Below, piece after piece: positions 35,101 to 48,100 of a DNA stretch of 64,000 nucleotides (the stretch's first letter is position 1; each line of letters opens with the position of its first letter). The translations under genes were made by a program, and so were the position numbers. This stretch comes from Brachionus koreanus (lineage: Eukaryota > Rotifera > Eurotatoria > Ploima > Brachionidae). The notes below the pieces were generated by a model. It had not been told where the DNA came from. It searched no databases and saw nothing but the letters and a program-made list of their open reading frames with translations. The stretch is taken from the NCBI GenBank assembly GCA_016987375.1, contig PJRA01000263.1:2070800-2134799 (forward strand), in the 5' to 3' direction.

Positions 35101-36900
35101 GACTCAATCTTACCTAAATTTCAAAATTTATAATTTTTTTTATTTAAAAATTTTTTTTTTGTTTTATTTTAAATATTTCAAAATTAATTAATATATTGAA
35201 GACAATTTTCTAAACCATGTTTTATTCTTTAATTTAAATTTAATATAATTTTTGTGATCAAGCATAAAAAAAAAACTTAAATTAAAAAAAAGTAAAATTA
35301 TTTTTTTTTAATATTAATAATTTTTTTTTAAACTTTTCAATTCTAAGTTTTTTAAATAGTTAATAAGATAAAAATCAAATTTAAAAAAAAAAAAAAACAA
35401 CAGTATCAAATCGATCAGAAAATAGATTCTAGTTGGAGTTCGATTTTAGTTTAATTTTGTTGAAAATTTTTAATGATAGGTCTTAACTAAACTCACTCGA
35501 TTTGATATTGTTTCTTATTGATAAATAGCGATTAAGTCTCAATTCTTTATGTAATTTGTGATATTTTCAAGTTTTAGACGTCTTTTTTGTTCCTTTAGCT
35601 TTTATTTTTTAATTAAAACAAATAGATTCAAATGCTCATTCAAAAAGGCTAAAAACTTTTGCTAAATCCTGATTCTGCCTGAGTAGAATTGATTGTCTAT
35701 TCATGTCTTTTTCCTTAGAAAAATTGATTTTATTTTGTTAATTATTTATTACTATGATAAAATAATTCAAAATATTTTTTTGCATAAGATTATTGATTCT
35801 TTGTTTTGGAACACTTTTTCTCAATTTTTGAAAATATTATTTTACATTAGTTTAATTTTAATAATACTTTTTCATTTTTTTTTCTAATGTAATTAATTTA
35901 AAAGCTAGAAATTTCAAGTTCTTAGATTTTTTAAAGCTATAGTCAAAATAACTTGAATATTGATGCTAATTATAGAAAGGTAAATGTTTTCAAATAAAAA
36001 AATTTGAATTTTTCAAATATGAAATTTAGCAAAAAAAAATTTTTCTTTAGTTAAAATCGTATGAAATGCAGAACTTAAATGAATATAAATTTTTAATCAG
36101 CTTTTACTAATCTTCAAATAAATTAATCATAAAAAATAAATAATGCATTTCTAAAATTTAATTAAAAACAAACTCACAGATATTAAGTTATTAATTCCAG
36201 TAGTCCATCCGTATAGATCAATCACTTTGAATAAAGATGCTGACTTGCATCTGAGTAACCGTTCGCCTTTAGCATAAGTTTGAGTGTCTATACCGCGTAT
36301 ATCGTGAATTGGTATCAATACACTGCCTCCTTATTAGATTAAATTTAGCCATATTTAATTTAAAACAAATTTTAATATCTAATTTAGATTTTACAAACTC
36401 TAATAACTAATAAATTTAACAGCTAATCTATTCATGCTTGTCTATAGTGTCTAATTAGTAAAGAAAAATTAAATTACCACTAGCAATATCGGTCAAATTG
36501 ACTGATAATTCAAAAAATAAGTTAAAATAGCATAGCGAATTAATTATAATTTATTGAAAATAAAAATACCTTTTCCCATCGAGTTGACTTGTTGCCACCT
36601 TGAGTTCGTATTCGGAAGTAAGAGATCGCTAATTTGCTGCAGAGCAATAAGACTAGCAGGATGTGGGCCATGCTTTAATTGGTCGGCGATTATTGACTCG
36701 AGTTCTTCTCTAAACGCCTGTGAATTTAAAATTGAGGAGACGCGTTGTCGTGACTCCATTTGTCGCATGTCTTCTTTTACGTCAGCTGGCCGCTGCAGCT
36801 CTCTGCGATAGTCTGGATCCTCTGGGTCTATGTTTTCGATAAATTTTCCGGTGCCGTTTGTTGGCAAATTGGTTGTGTCGTTCAAGACTTTTGTAGCCAT
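32117..36900 (-). CDS. ADD1: Adducin (membrane-skeleton protein)
   Basis: Adducin caps actin and recruits spectrin at the cell cortex. I assembled eleven exons, all in phase, coding for 782 residues: 36900-36570, 36326-36178, 35113-34112, 34027-33919, 33764-33751, 33676-33590, 33452-33236, 33181-33146, 32620-32507, 32458-32385 and 32332-32117. The N-terminal region and the class II aldolase-like head (about 115-330) are clear: IPIHDIRGIDTQTYAKGE, FLVNPYGLLYHEVTASS, CIIHVHTN, MKCGLLPLSQEA. Neck motifs FEALMRCLDNAGYRTGY and NPFQQMDSVDLEKY follow. The tail ends with the MARCKS-like basic cluster KKKSKLSFLSRKKNKD, which binds calmodulin and is a protein kinase C site in the family. Exon 5 is only 14 nt. 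Exon 4 resembles exon 6 (see findings). Invertebrates usually have one adducin, so the symbol marks the family rather than a vertebrate paralogue. Confidence 0.95.
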
Positions 36901-39900
36901 TTCTCCGAATAAGTGCTCTTGTTAATTTTAAAATATGCCCTACCAAAGATTTAAAATAAAACTAATAAAATTTTTATTATTTTTTTTGTTGTTATCTAAA
37001 GAGCAAGATAAGATAGAAAATATTATTATAATTTAGGTTGTGAGCGCCGAATTGAATATGCTACTCTCTGTTAATAAATTATTCGCCGGCTTGTATCCAC
37101 CGCATCGTTTAGAAAACACAAGATTTGATGCGATGCTTTTTCTTGCTAGTTAAGTCGAAATGATTAAGAGAAATGGAGGAGAAATACAAAGCAGCCATTT
37201 TCTTTAGTTCATACAAAAATTATGATGATTTATTTGTTGAACTTTTTTTTGAGCTAGACTCTAGCACACGCTTTCGTTTTAATAAAACACTTAGTCCAAT
37301 ACAAAAATAATCAATACACATTCAATTATTGGCCTTTGGCCTACACTTTAGTATAACTAGCTTGATTTGGGATACCAATCTTGTTAGACATTTAAAGCAC
37401 ATGATAATAATTAATTGTAGTGCATAAAAAATTGTCTTGAAATGAAACTGTTATTTTGTCATTATTAAATAATAATGAGTAGAATTTTTCTAATGCTAAA
37501 ATTTTCATTTTAATAAATACTTAAAAATTTGCTCTACTTGTCTTGAAATTAATGATAAATTCTTTCTAATTAGTATCTGAATACAAAGAATTATTGTCTC
37601 ATAACTATCTTATTATTGACAAATATATTTATAACAGTATAATTTTCTAAGCAACAAAATTAGAAATTTTTTAATTGAAAAATCAATTATTTTTCTTTAA
37701 TCTCTGTTTCATGAATAATTAGTAAGATTAAAATGGAACAAATTTGATACTTTAAGATAACAATCTAAAATCTTCAGATATATTTTAAATTCATCTGATA
37801 GTTTCATTTACTTATTTATAAAAGTGATATCGATTAATCTAATGATTAAATTTTGTTTAGTTTAATTTTAAAGCTTTTATTCTCATTTAAAAAATTAATT
37901 ATTTCATTATATTCTTAATTTTTATTTAGGGTAAATTACCCACTAGATAAAAAATTTTCCAAGCATAATTGCGTTTTTATTTTAAAAAATCTTATGTTTT
38001 GTAAAAATACATTGTGTTTTCTAAAAAAATTAATTCAAGATTGCTAATTTCCTTTTTTTTTTAAACTTAATACTTAATAGCTTATTTTCATTTTTGGATA
38101 GATACAAAGTTTGATATTTAAAAAAATAATTTAAAACTATGTTCTTTAATTAATTGACTTGAAGGTAATCTATCCCTAGTATTTGAGAAATAAATAATTT
38201 TTTACTAAATAAGAATATTTGGAAATTTTTCTTAAGCTTTCAAATTTTTTTATTTAGTCCCTAAAAATTTATTATGTAAAACTAACAGCCTGAAAAAATC
38301 TTCTAATTTAATAGATAATTTCGGTTAATCAAACTACTCAAGCAAATAAAATCTAAATTTTACAAATTTACACTTGATTAAATTTTTCCTAATAATTCGT
38401 TGACTAAAAGGAAAACGTGAAATTTGCTCCTCTGTAGTTGAGGCGTTCTTTCTTAAATAGAAAATATACTAAAAATAGACTTTCAGAAATACACTTTTTC
38501 TAAATTTAAGAAACTTGTAAATACAATTCAAATCTTTCATATCTAATTAAATAAATATACAAAAATTATTCTCGACCGAATAATTTTAAATTTGCATTTC
38601 CATTTTAGGCAAATCTACAAAAAAATTAAAAGTTTTAAAATTAAATTTGTTAGTGTCAGATTACCTAAATTTGAAGATTCTTAATCAATGAATGCTAAAT
38701 AAATACTGTATAATGAATTTCATAATGATCAAATAAATCTTAATTGAAAAATTAGAACAAAATATTTTCTTTTTCGCTTGATTCATCAAAATAATTTAAT
38801 TTGTATTGTTCTTTAAAAAAAAAATAAATAAAATAAAAAAAAGTAAATCGACCAAGATATATTTTAAAAAATAAGGACAAATAAAGTTAATTTGAAAAAG
38901 AAGAAAACTTAATGTGCAGATCAATTTTAAAAATGAATTTATAACCAAATAGATTGTCTTAATTTTGAAAGAACCGGCAGTTTAATTAATTAGTGATAAA
39001 ATAAAAACAGAAATTAAATTAATTTAATTAATTTGAAATGTGATTTCGATAATTTTGTAAAGTAAAAAAGATACAAAACTTGATTAAAAAAAAACTTGAA
39101 TATCTAGTTTTGATCTAGTTTATTTTATAATGAAGCTAACTGGATAAATATTGCGTAATTTAAGACAAATAGTTTTTAAAATACTTGAGTTTGTTAATCA
39201 ACTAAAACTTAAAATCACATATCAAATTTTTCAAATTGCTTTTGTAATTATTTCAATAGAATTGAAACAATACCTAAAAACATTTCTGTAAATTTTAAGA
39301 AATATGATATATTTAATGATTTTTTTCGACAAGATTAATAATTAATCTTGTATTTAAGGTCATTAAAATATTAGATTAGAAATTAAACAAATGGGTCTTT
39401 GATTCATTAAAGTGATTTTTAAATAAAAGCATCAATTTAAATTAATGAAAATCCTGATTTTTTTACTTTTAAAATTTTTCTAAAGCAAACACATCTAGTT
39501 TAAAAGTCTTTAAATTTGAAAAATATTTAATCTGAATGCAAATATTTCTCAAAAACACGTTAAATAATAATTTAAATGCTGCCGATATCTAAAAGATTTT
39601 TGTTAGAATTTTTTTTGTTTGAATATACACATAATTTTGAACATTTCTGTATTCTATTAAATAAAAAATGTTTTGATTATTGAAGACTAACAGATAACGA
39701 AGAGTTATGACCTCTTAAAAAATATTTTAAATTAATCCAAAGAACCCTCAATATGTGATTAATAAAAAGCAGATATTCGCCTTTAATATTAATTCAAAAT
39801 CATGCAGATTTTTATTTAAAATACACAGTTATAAAAAAAATTTGTTTCTTAAATTGTTTGACATTTGAGGAATAAATTAAACTGGTTTAGTTGTTGATTA

Positions 39901-40656
39901 TTTCTTTACTAGGCTACTCGATTTATAACTAAAAATCTTGAAGATATCAAATAAATCATTTTCAATTAAGACACTTATCTTAATTAGAAGCAATTGTTTT
40001 AGTTCTACCGATCAATAATAATCGAGATTTTAAGTATTTGAAAATTTTAAACCGATTTAAACAATGGCTAAGTTAATTCTAGTATTTTTTTTTCAAATTT
40101 TAAAACAGCTCCTTTTATCGTTATTTTAGTTTTAAACATCACTTTATTTGAAATTTTCTACACGAACTTAGACACATCTTAGTGACCATAAGTTTACATT
40201 TAATCAATATGGGCAATGATTTAGGTCTTTTTAATTAAGAAAGAAATACACAAAAACTTTTTTGACCTGGACAAATTTTCTTAGAGTGAAATATAATTTA
40301 GATAATTTAATAAAAAAGAAAGAAAATGATAAAAGGTTAATTTACAAAAGTTTGAGGCTTTATTTACAATCAAAATACTTGCTCGGACTTTTCAGCTCTC
40401 ACTAATCAAAAATAGATAAGTTATCTTTTCCGACCATTGCAAATTTTGGATAATTAAAAATGTCAGACCGAAAATTTTTTTTTTTAAACTGGAAGATTAA
40501 TGAAATTCTGACATATTTTTTTTTAAATATATAGTTCGAATTTAAATTGAACTTTCATGTTAATTTCAAGCATAAGCCCTTATGGAATAGATAAATTAGC
40601 TGAAAATTTTTCACGAATATTTATCTATTGATGAATGATAGTTTACGCCTCTAAGG

Positions 40657-40688
40657 TATATATATATATATATATATATAGATAGATT
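40657..40688. repeat. TA dinucleotide microsatellite with GATA end
   Basis: About twelve uninterrupted TA units are followed by GATAGATAG. It lies in non-coding sequence. No function is implied. Confidence 0.9.
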
Positions 40689-43418
40689 TTATCGTTTTCA
40701 AGGGTCGTAAAACACAGTCTCTTAACTGTTTAATATCGTATGCTATCGTGCTTATAATGAAACTAGTCTACTTAAGCTCATTTTTTGTAAATAACACTAA
40801 AAGAAAGTCAATATTGGCCGTAGAGTTGTTATGTATCAATAACAAAATTTACTTTTTACTTAAGATAATACATTCAACGAGTTTTAAGAAAGCGCTAACT
40901 CTGCTTGCTAAAAAGCTGACCATATCATCACATAGTTAAACGCATACCAAAGCATTTTTAATCGCTAGATTAAAATATTTTTGATTATTTATCTAACTAC
41001 TTAAAAAAAAGGGCAATTAAAAAAATTCAAACAATATTTGAAAAATTAAAATATCTGCTTGATTAAGTCTCAAAGTTTAATTAGACCAATTTTTTAATAA
41101 CAAATTAAATTAAACTTAAAACTTTCAGACTCTTTAAAATTGATATTAAAATTAAAGAAAATATTTTTAATAGACTAAATGCATGAGCAAAAATTGTCAT
41201 ATTCTCATGATTAATTCGATTCCTTTTGTATAAACATAAATCTAAGCAAATAAAATGAATAAATAATGACTAATTAAATTGAATTTAAATTAAAAATGAA
41301 TGAATTTTTAATTAATAAAAGCGGAATTAATTTGAAACAGACTTTCGATAAAATATGCCCAACAAGATAAATCAATAGAGAGTTTATAGTCTAATTAAAA
41401 ATGATTTATATTTTTTTTGCTGAAAGAAAAATTTGACCTACGGAATATTCGAAAGTAAATATTTACAAATATTCTTTATTTGACTAACTGCAAGCTATTT
41501 TCTTAATAGATAATTCATAAATGCTAATAAACCCGAAGAAATTTTATCTAAATAAAGGCTCATATTTCCTATCTTCATTTTTAATTATAAACTTGGCCGG
41601 TTCAAATAAATAGATGGCCTAAAAGATATAATTTCTGGCCACCATCTAAGAAGCATTTTTTATCGATCAAAAATAGACTGAGATCTTTAATAAAAAAATT
41701 TATAAATTTTTTCATTTATTAACGAATGTATTATTTATTTTTGAATGAAAAATGTGATAAATAAAAATAAAATATTGATGTGATAAAATAAAATCAATAG
41801 AAATAGAATTGGGATACGAATTAGCTCTAAAATTTTAAATAAATAGATTTTTTTTGAAAAATAAATATCATTTACTTCTATAAATATTTTTTTTTACTTT
41901 AACAGAAGCTTATTTTTTTGGAAATTTTTATGCTCTGATTCATCTTGAATAAAAAAAGGAATTAAATAATTATTAAAGAATTTACCAAAAAAAAATAAAA
42001 ATTACTAAAGTTCATGGTGAAACTAAAAAGTTAGATAATTTTTGAAAAAAATATTTTTCAATGATCTCCCTATCCAACTTTATCCAAATGAAATATGTTT
42101 TAATAAAAATGAAACCTTTTTGATTTTGAAAAGGTTTGAAATAAAATTTATTCGTAATAAAATTTAAATAATATTAAAAAAAAATAGCAAAATAAATTAG
42201 GCGAAAAGTTTTATGATTAATTGTAGCTAAACAAAGCATATTGTCAATTAAAAAAAAATATAAATAAAATTTTTAAACTTTAGATTTTAACTAAGATAAT
42301 TAAAATTTTATTAAAATTATTCAACTAAAATTGAATTAAAATATATCATTTGATCTCAACGAGTTTTTAGCTTCAAGTTAATTGAAATTAACAAAAACTG
42401 TAAGAATTCATATAATTTAATAATTCAATTTTTTTATTCAATATGATTAAGAAGCCATAAATTATTTTCGAGTAACAAAATTTTGTTAGTAAATTGTGAA
42501 AAAACACAACATTTTCAAAAAAACTTTTAGATGCTACTTAAAATTTAAACTTCTCGTTTAATTTGTAATTTTTCAAATTACGGATAACTTCAACCATACC
42601 AGTCAGTAAAATTGCAAAATTTTGATTGAGAAAATGCGTCCTTATTCGAACTTTATTTTTAAATGACATAATTGAATATTTTATATAAAGCTTGAGAAAT
42701 AATTTCGGGAGGCAAAATGAAAACAATTTATTTTTACTTTTTCATATTTTTAGATTTTTTATGCAAAATTTCGGAAAAATCCAAGAAAAATCTCCCAAAT
42801 TATTCAGTAATCAAAATGAAAAATAGAAATTTCAGAATTTACGTATAAAAATTCTTAAAATGTGAAAATGAATAAATTTAAAATTATTTTCATTCTTCGT
42901 TTGGGGATTTTGTAAGGATTTAGTTATGAAACGAAAAGTTAGGGTTAATAAAAACTGAGTTGAAGCTCATTAAAACTGTTTTATACAGAAATCGTATTTA
43001 AAGTCAGATATTTATAGAGAAATTATTAAAAAGAGCAAAAAGAAATTCTCATCTAAAAATAAAATTGTTCACTCAAAACATTATTTAAAAAAAATTTAAA
43101 AGTTCTTTTTTTTTAAAATTTTTAAAAAGCATTTCTAGTGTATTCTTTTTTCTAATTTTTTAAATATAAATTAAAATGAGACAAAAAAATGGCAACAAAA
43201 AAATTTAACTTTAGTAAATATTAAGATTAAAGATTCTAAATAATAAATCCACTCAATCAAACATAGAGTCATTGCATTTATTTTTTAATAATCCTGAAAA
43301 TTGTCTTATTTTTTATTCTCTTTTCTTATTGCTTATTTTTGTTCTAATTATGTACCATTCATACCAATTATGCCTTTGAATACGAATCTAGTTTTTGGTG
43401 TTTCTTGCTACCATAGTT

Positions 43419-43434
43419 GTCTTACTAGTAAGAC
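43419..43434. repeat. 16-bp perfect palindrome
   Basis: GTCTTACTAGTAAGAC is its own reverse complement over all 16 bases. A second palindrome, GCAAGCTTGC, follows at 43441-43450, then a TTA triplet run. It lies about 54 bases upstream of the target duplication of the foldback element. Confidence 0.85.
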
Positions 43435-43487
43435 ATCTTCGCAAGCTTGCTTGCTGTAGCTTATTATTATTATTATAAGGAGATTGG

Positions 43488-44128
43488 ATTTTTAACGGTT
43501 ATACCTAAAAAGCGGAATGCAAAGGTTTTTAGCATTTCATTCCGAAAAATGACCTACTAAAATTCGGAATTCCGCTTTTTAGTATCAATATTTTTTTTTT
43601 GGAATTTATTTGCGGAATATGCGGAATGAAACATTTTACGAAGTTGCTAGATTAAGTTTGAAAATAAAATTTAAATTACACAAAAATTAGAACCTTTTTT
43701 TATGTATCCCTATACATTTTATTTTTTTGAAAAATATTAAATTTATAAAATGAATGTTAAAGAAAAAGCAAATAAGGAATTGATGCCGCTATGGCAGCTA
43801 AAATCCTTAGTGAATTTGATCCTCAAGACGACACCCATACGGACCGAAGTCTTGGTCGTGTTCTAAATATGACCAAGTATGTAAGTCTACATTTAATTAA
43901 ACTTTATTATGATTTTATTAAAAATATTAAAATAATAAAGTAGATTTTGAGAAGAAAAATGTTTCATTCCACATATTCCGCAAATAAATTCCACAAAAAA
44001 AAATATTGATACTAAAAAGCGGAATTCCGCATTTTAGTAGGTCATTTTGCGGAATGAAATGCTAAAAACCTTTGCAGAATTCCGCAAAATAATTCCGAAT
44101 CCGCTTTTTAGGTATAGCCATTTTTAAC
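43488..44128. mobile_element. Foldback DNA transposon, 9-bp target duplication, exon-like cargo
   Basis: The element runs from 43497 (GGTTATACCTAAAAAGCGGA) to 44119. The right end read on the minus strand begins GGCTATACCTAAAAAGCGGA. The arms, about 143 and 169 bases, are nearly identical over GCAAAGGTTTTTAGCATTTC, GACCTACTAAAAT and TATTTGCGGAATATG. They differ mainly by an insertion of about 26 bases in the right arm. GCGGAAT or its complement recurs many times in both arms. Perfect copies of ATTTTTAAC flank it at 43488-43496 and 44120-44128. Long inverted repeats plus a 9-bp duplication fit a Mutator-like element. No transposase is encoded, so it is non-autonomous. High arm identity suggests recent insertion. 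The 300-base core contains an open segment with splice-like borders, discussed in findings. Confidence 0.88.
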
Positions 44129-45108
44129 TGAATCAATTTTTCTAAAAAGTTCATTTTAAAATAATCCATATCTTATTCATTTTTTCAGATATGTTCCTTG
44201 TACTTTATGAAAAGTCAATTCGCTTGCATTTTCAAATGGAAATTGAAATCTATAAAGTGAAACTTAGAGACTACTATTTGAAATTTCTAATAATAAGTCT
44301 TTTTTATTAAAGCTTTTAATTGATTCTTTTCGTAAAACTTTTAGTATAGTAAAGTGGTTTATTGCAACTCATAAAAAAAATACGTAAAATCTGATAACAG
44401 ATTGTATGCAAATTAAGTAAAGTAAATTAAATAATTTACTGCATTCAGCATCTAAGTGTCCTATGTTACAAATATTTCATATATTTTTCTAATTAATATA
44501 CACCAAAATAAATTTATTCAAAAAAGAGTGATCGGTCTCGTTTACATAACTTACATGTCGAAGATTTTTGCCAATCAGCCAATTTAGAAACTATTAATTT
44601 TAAAATTTTTTTAAAAATTCACTTTTCATCTAATTGATCAAATGCTCATATTTTTCAAAAAAATTGTTGAAATTTTTTGTTCACCAAATCGAGGAGACCT
44701 CTAAAATGGATATGAGATTTTAGATTTATGTACTTCATACCTACCATCAAGTTATATATTTTCAGTTTGTTTTAATTATAAAAATATGCTTTATTTATAA
44801 TTTTATAATTATGCTATTATTCAGTTTTGTCATCTTTTGAATTGCAGTATTCTTTTGTTACAACTAACAACTAATTTTATTAATTAAAATTTGATAAAAC
44901 AGGGTTATCTAACGATTGAAAAAAAAACTTATCAAACTAACAAAATATTTAGAAACATTAACTATTTTTTCAAAAAACTCGAGAGAAATTTTTTTTCTAA
45001 TATTTATTTAAAAAAAAATCATAATTATTACGTTTATCTAATTTTGAGAAATACTGTTCAAGATAGCTACAAAAAAAACTACAATTAGTAATATAAAAAA
45101 AACTAGGA
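44129..45108. other. Spacer downstream of the large repeat gene
   Basis: This is about 1 kb of AT-rich sequence between the foldback element and the stop codon of the large minus-strand gene. Nothing further is visible. Confidence 0.5.
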
Positions 45109-48100
45109 CTAAATATTGGAATGATTGTTACTGGCTTCTTTGACCATATCAATCAAATTTGTAGGCAACTCATCAAATTTGACTTTTTTTTGATCGCCAT
45201 TTTTATCAAAACCAATAAATGTAGATTTCATAATAGTGCCCCCAATTTCATATTCATGAGTTTCTGTATCAAACTTTCCTGATTCAGTTGGTCTTAAGGG
45301 ATCATACTCGCAATTAAAATGATTATATAATGGATCTCCATTTGTCAAATTTTCGTCTCTATTAATATTCAAATTTTTATTAACGGAATCAACATCTATT
45401 ACTTCTTGGCCTGAATTTTTAGCTAGTCTTTTTGCTTCTTCACGGCTCAATTTTGCCGCCAAATAGTCTTCAAATTCTTTCGAATCGGCGAATCTAAGAA
45501 TCTTTCTAGCAGTTTTTGGTGATAATTGTGGTTGTTTTCCAGCCAAGTATTGAGCCAGATTTTCATAAAAAGAACTACCATTTTGATGATAGACATAAAC
45601 CGGCGCATCTCTCAAGGCCAACTCAGGTTTTAAAGGCAATTTTTGTTCAAACTGCTTGCTAAGTTTTGCAGGTGAAATCATAAGTGGCCGAGTAGGACCT
45701 GTAGGGCCACGATCTGGCAACATCAGTCGAAAGGCTTGATTGGCGCCTCTAACAGCCTCATTTGGATAATCGTATTGAACATATACATTGCATTCTCTAT
45801 TTTTGGTCAAAATAAGCTCATCATCATCTATTAAAATAATTTTAGGCTTCATTCCGTTACTTTGTCCCAATATTTTGTCCCAAGTTGGTTTTAGATATTG
45901 TGGAGAGGTCAAAAATTGTTGACGCAAATTTAATTTTGTATTAGGGACTAAAGCACGGTACCTTGAATTCATTTGAACTGGTCGATACTCCTTAGATTCG
46001 ACAAAATCTTCAGTCAATACTCCTCTGATAAATGGATAATTTTCAAAACCACCAAAACTAGCGTTGTTTGGATCATAAGCTGGTTGATAGTCTTTTCCTT
46101 TTCTAAATTTGCTGTCATCTTCTTCCAAAATGTTCCTTTTCTTTTTTGTTTTGTCAAACTTATCATAGCCATATATTTGAACTTCGGCAAGTCGTTTTCG
46201 GTCTAACGAATCATCACTTGATCCATTTTTGTTCATGGTTGGATCATTCAATTGATTCAAACTTCGCCATGGTTTTCTATTTGGATCATAGTCAGACTCA
46301 TTGTCCAAGTTTGCATTTGAATCGTTTGCTTTTATTAAATTATTTATTTGCTTATCTTTATTTGTTTTATTTATTAGCAATTGATGCATCCACAATTTTC
46401 CAACGTCTGGCAATTTTTGTTGAAAAAAAGCTCTTCTTGCCGATTCTTGTTTCATTTTTTCTTGGGCTAATTTTTTAGCTTGTTCAATTTTAATTTGTTT
46501 CTCAGTTTTTTTCTCATTTTTAGGCGACTTAGCTCTTGAATTATCATCTTTTCTAATCAAATGACCCGGCCTACCAGGTTGTTTGATAATAATATTTTTG
46601 GGCTTAATTTGTTCAGGCTGAGTTTTTCTCGTTGGTAAATTTGGATCAAAACGTATGTGTCTTGAAGGCGATTTGGCCTCACTTTCCCTTAATTTTGAAT
46701 TCGAAGGCTCATTTTCTAAATTTTCTATCTTTTCATTTCCAATCACCAAATTAGAAAAATTTTTCTTTTTCTCAACATTTTTGCCATCCATCAATTCCTG
46801 TTCTGGTTTTAGCTCAGTTGTTGTTGTATCATTGTTGTTGTTGTCTATTTCGCTGGCGTTTGAAAAATTGTAATTTCTGATATCATTCCTAAACTTGGGC
46901 ACAATGTAAAATCGCTGTCCACTTATATCGTCTATAACATATTTTCTATTAGTTTTGGTATCTTGATACACATCAGTTTGAATATTTTCTATGTCCTCTT
47001 GATCAATATAAGGTGTGTTAGCATTCCGCCAATTGCTCGGTAAAACAATCCATCTTTTTTTGGTATCTCTCCGAGAGACTAGAATTATTTCTCCCGTATC
47101 TTCATCTCTGTAGGACGCAAAATCATCCAAATTTGTGAAAGACAACTCGTTTTCTTCAACAAAGTCAAATTCAGGAGTTTCTTCGGCTTCATCTGAATAC
47201 TTCATTCTAACAACCTGATCCGAGTCTTGGACTTTTTCGATTTGAGAAGACAATTTTTGAATAGAATCGCTTTCAACTATATAATAAACTTTATCATTCT
47301 CCTCATCAATTAGATATTTTCGACCTCTCATTTCATCAAAGTAAAATTTAATATCATTCAAATTAATGTCCTGCTCGGCAATGTACACCGAATTTGGTGA
47401 TTCTCTCCAATTATGAGCCAGAATGATATAATTTTCATTTGTTGTTGTGTTTATCAGAATTGGTTCTCCGGTTTCCGGATCGTTTTCAACTATAAATTCA
47501 TTCATATCGATTTCCTTTAAATCATTTTCTTCAACATATTTTATTTTTGGCCTTTCTGGTTCTTTTTGATTTACGTTTCGCCTCATGTCATGAATATTTT
47601 TTTTCTTTCGTCTCTCATCTTCTTCATCATCACTGCCATTTCCATCAGGCGGCTGTCTGATACTCGATGTGGCACTATTAGGATTTGAAGTGAAGACACT
47701 GTTGTTTGAAGTGTTCGGAATAGATGTCACCGAACGATTTGAGCCACTTGCCGAGTTATCCTGGCTGCCTGCCGCTGTCTTAGCCTTATGCGTGTTAGAA
47801 GTAGCTGGCTTTTTTTTTTCATAGCCATTAACCATTGCAACTATCAGATCATTTGATGGTATTATCTTTTCGTTGTTATTTTTTATCTTTAGGTCATTAA
47901 GAGAATCTTCTAAGGATGAATAGCCGGATTCAAGAGTTTTATTCGACGATTTAGACCTGTCTTTTTTTAAATGTTTCTTAATCATTTTATTTTTTGCATA
48001 ATTTTTATTGAAGGAAGTTAAACTTGTTGACTGAAGGTCATTTGATTCTTCTAGATCACAAATATTCTCACTCGATATACTTAGACTAGTGCAAAATTTA

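Larger units (their letters stand above)
36901..43487. other. Long intergenic region upstream of adducin
   Basis: This 6.6 kb contains the adducin promoter region. The stretch 37020-37200 is noticeably less AT-rich than the rest. A TA microsatellite lies at about 40657-40680. A 16-bp perfect palindrome is at 43419-43434. I see no gene. Confidence 0.5.

Noticed and set aside
46146..46478. Plus-strand open frame of 110 codons
   Set aside because: It is antisense to the large repeat-protein exon; Phe/Leu-rich shadow.
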